In this document: one piece after another, positions 63,552 to 64,000 of the stretch | How positions within the stretch are numbered: the first letter of the stretch is position 1 | Layout of the letters: each line of letters begins with the position of its first letter | Assembly (NCBI RefSeq): GCF_034702125.1 | Contig: NC_085875.1 | Coordinates: 46,031,270 to 46,095,269 of the forward strand | DNA: 64,000 nucleotides | Direction of reading: 5' to 3' | Source of the DNA: Engraulis encrasicolus | Taxonomy: Eukaryota > Chordata > Actinopteri > Clupeiformes > Engraulidae | Translations under genes and position numbers: made by a program | The notes under the pieces: model-generated | What the model was told of the DNA's origin: nothing | The model's database searches: none | Seen by the model: only the letters and a program-made list of their open reading frames with translations

Positions 63552-64000
63552 TATAGGCCTATATATATATTGAAGATTAGAACATGTTCATTGCGCTACA
63601 CAGCATCCTGCATCCTGGGTTAAACTGTTAAACTAAATAGACAAGGAATGAAAGTCGAATTGATCACAATTAACTATGGAATTTCTGAGATCAATCGTGA
63701 TATCTATGATAAGGATATACAGTATACTTAATAACAAGTAAATAAGGATTATCAATCATAATTGTCAGGACAAGTACAGTACAGGGTCTTATCTGAAAAT
63801 CTGCCTTTCAGTTCATCCTGAAAATAATTTGCTTGTCAGAATTTGACACATTTCACAGATGTGTTGACCTAAATCATTAAGTCAAGCTATTCCACATTGA
63901 AACATTTTGCAACACTGAAAACCTAATAATACTAAATATGGTTAAATTTGGTATTTCATTTGCTGAGATGGGATAGCGTAAGCCTTCACGTGCTGACATG

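Overview
The window looks like nuclear DNA of a ray-finned (teleost) fish. The evidence is one multi-exon vertebrate gene with GT-AG introns, very dense (CA)n and (CT)n microsatellites, tRNA-derived SINEs, and many short non-autonomous DNA transposons with 8-bp target-site duplications. The species cannot be fixed by eye. The SINE types would suit a clupeiform (herring, shad or anchovy relative), but that is a guess. No bacterial gene, CRISPR array or virus was seen.

The only protein-coding gene I can support lies on the + strand, at about 12.3-44.4 kb. It is the fish counterpart of NHSL3 (KIAA1522), a Nance-Horan syndrome family protein. Two alternative 5' coding exons are visible: a distal one ending at 12565 and a proximal one at 34494-34596. 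Both end in phase 1 and can splice to the same exon at 35979. The shared exons follow at 35979-36119, 37890-37933, 38250-38400, 38823-38933, a 4.2-kb exon at 39214-43434, and a short terminal exon at 43671. The reading frame stays open across every junction, giving 1,593 residues (proximal start) or 1,644 residues (distal start). The 3' UTR ends near a polyadenylation signal at 44433. The middle of the protein is proline-rich and then Ser/Glu/Pro-rich, which makes it much longer than the human protein.

Layout: 1-12 kb is 5' flank or an upstream intron, with microsatellites, hAT-like MITEs, a 1.5-kb AT-rich stretch carrying a recurring 14-bp motif (10.08-11.55 kb), and a CpG-richer segment with two CCAAT-type repeats (4.1-4.8 kb). 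The 23-kb intron (12.6-36 kb) is full of microsatellites and inverted-repeat elements. 34.5-44.4 kb is the compact gene body. 44.5-64 kb has no recognisable gene; it holds a large inverted repeat pair, two nearly perfect palindromes, a hAT-like element inserted into a palindrome arm, and a direct duplication (52.2-55.3 versus 61.1-63.0 kb). Long dinucleotide arrays are abundant up to 31.4 kb and nearly absent from there to 63.4 kb.

The clearest leads are the phase-matched alternative first exons, the 14-bp motif cluster, the long palindromes and the miRNA-like hairpin at 26.6 kb. I see no convincing previously undescribed multi-gene system here. Family assignments come from remembered motifs and were not checked by database search.
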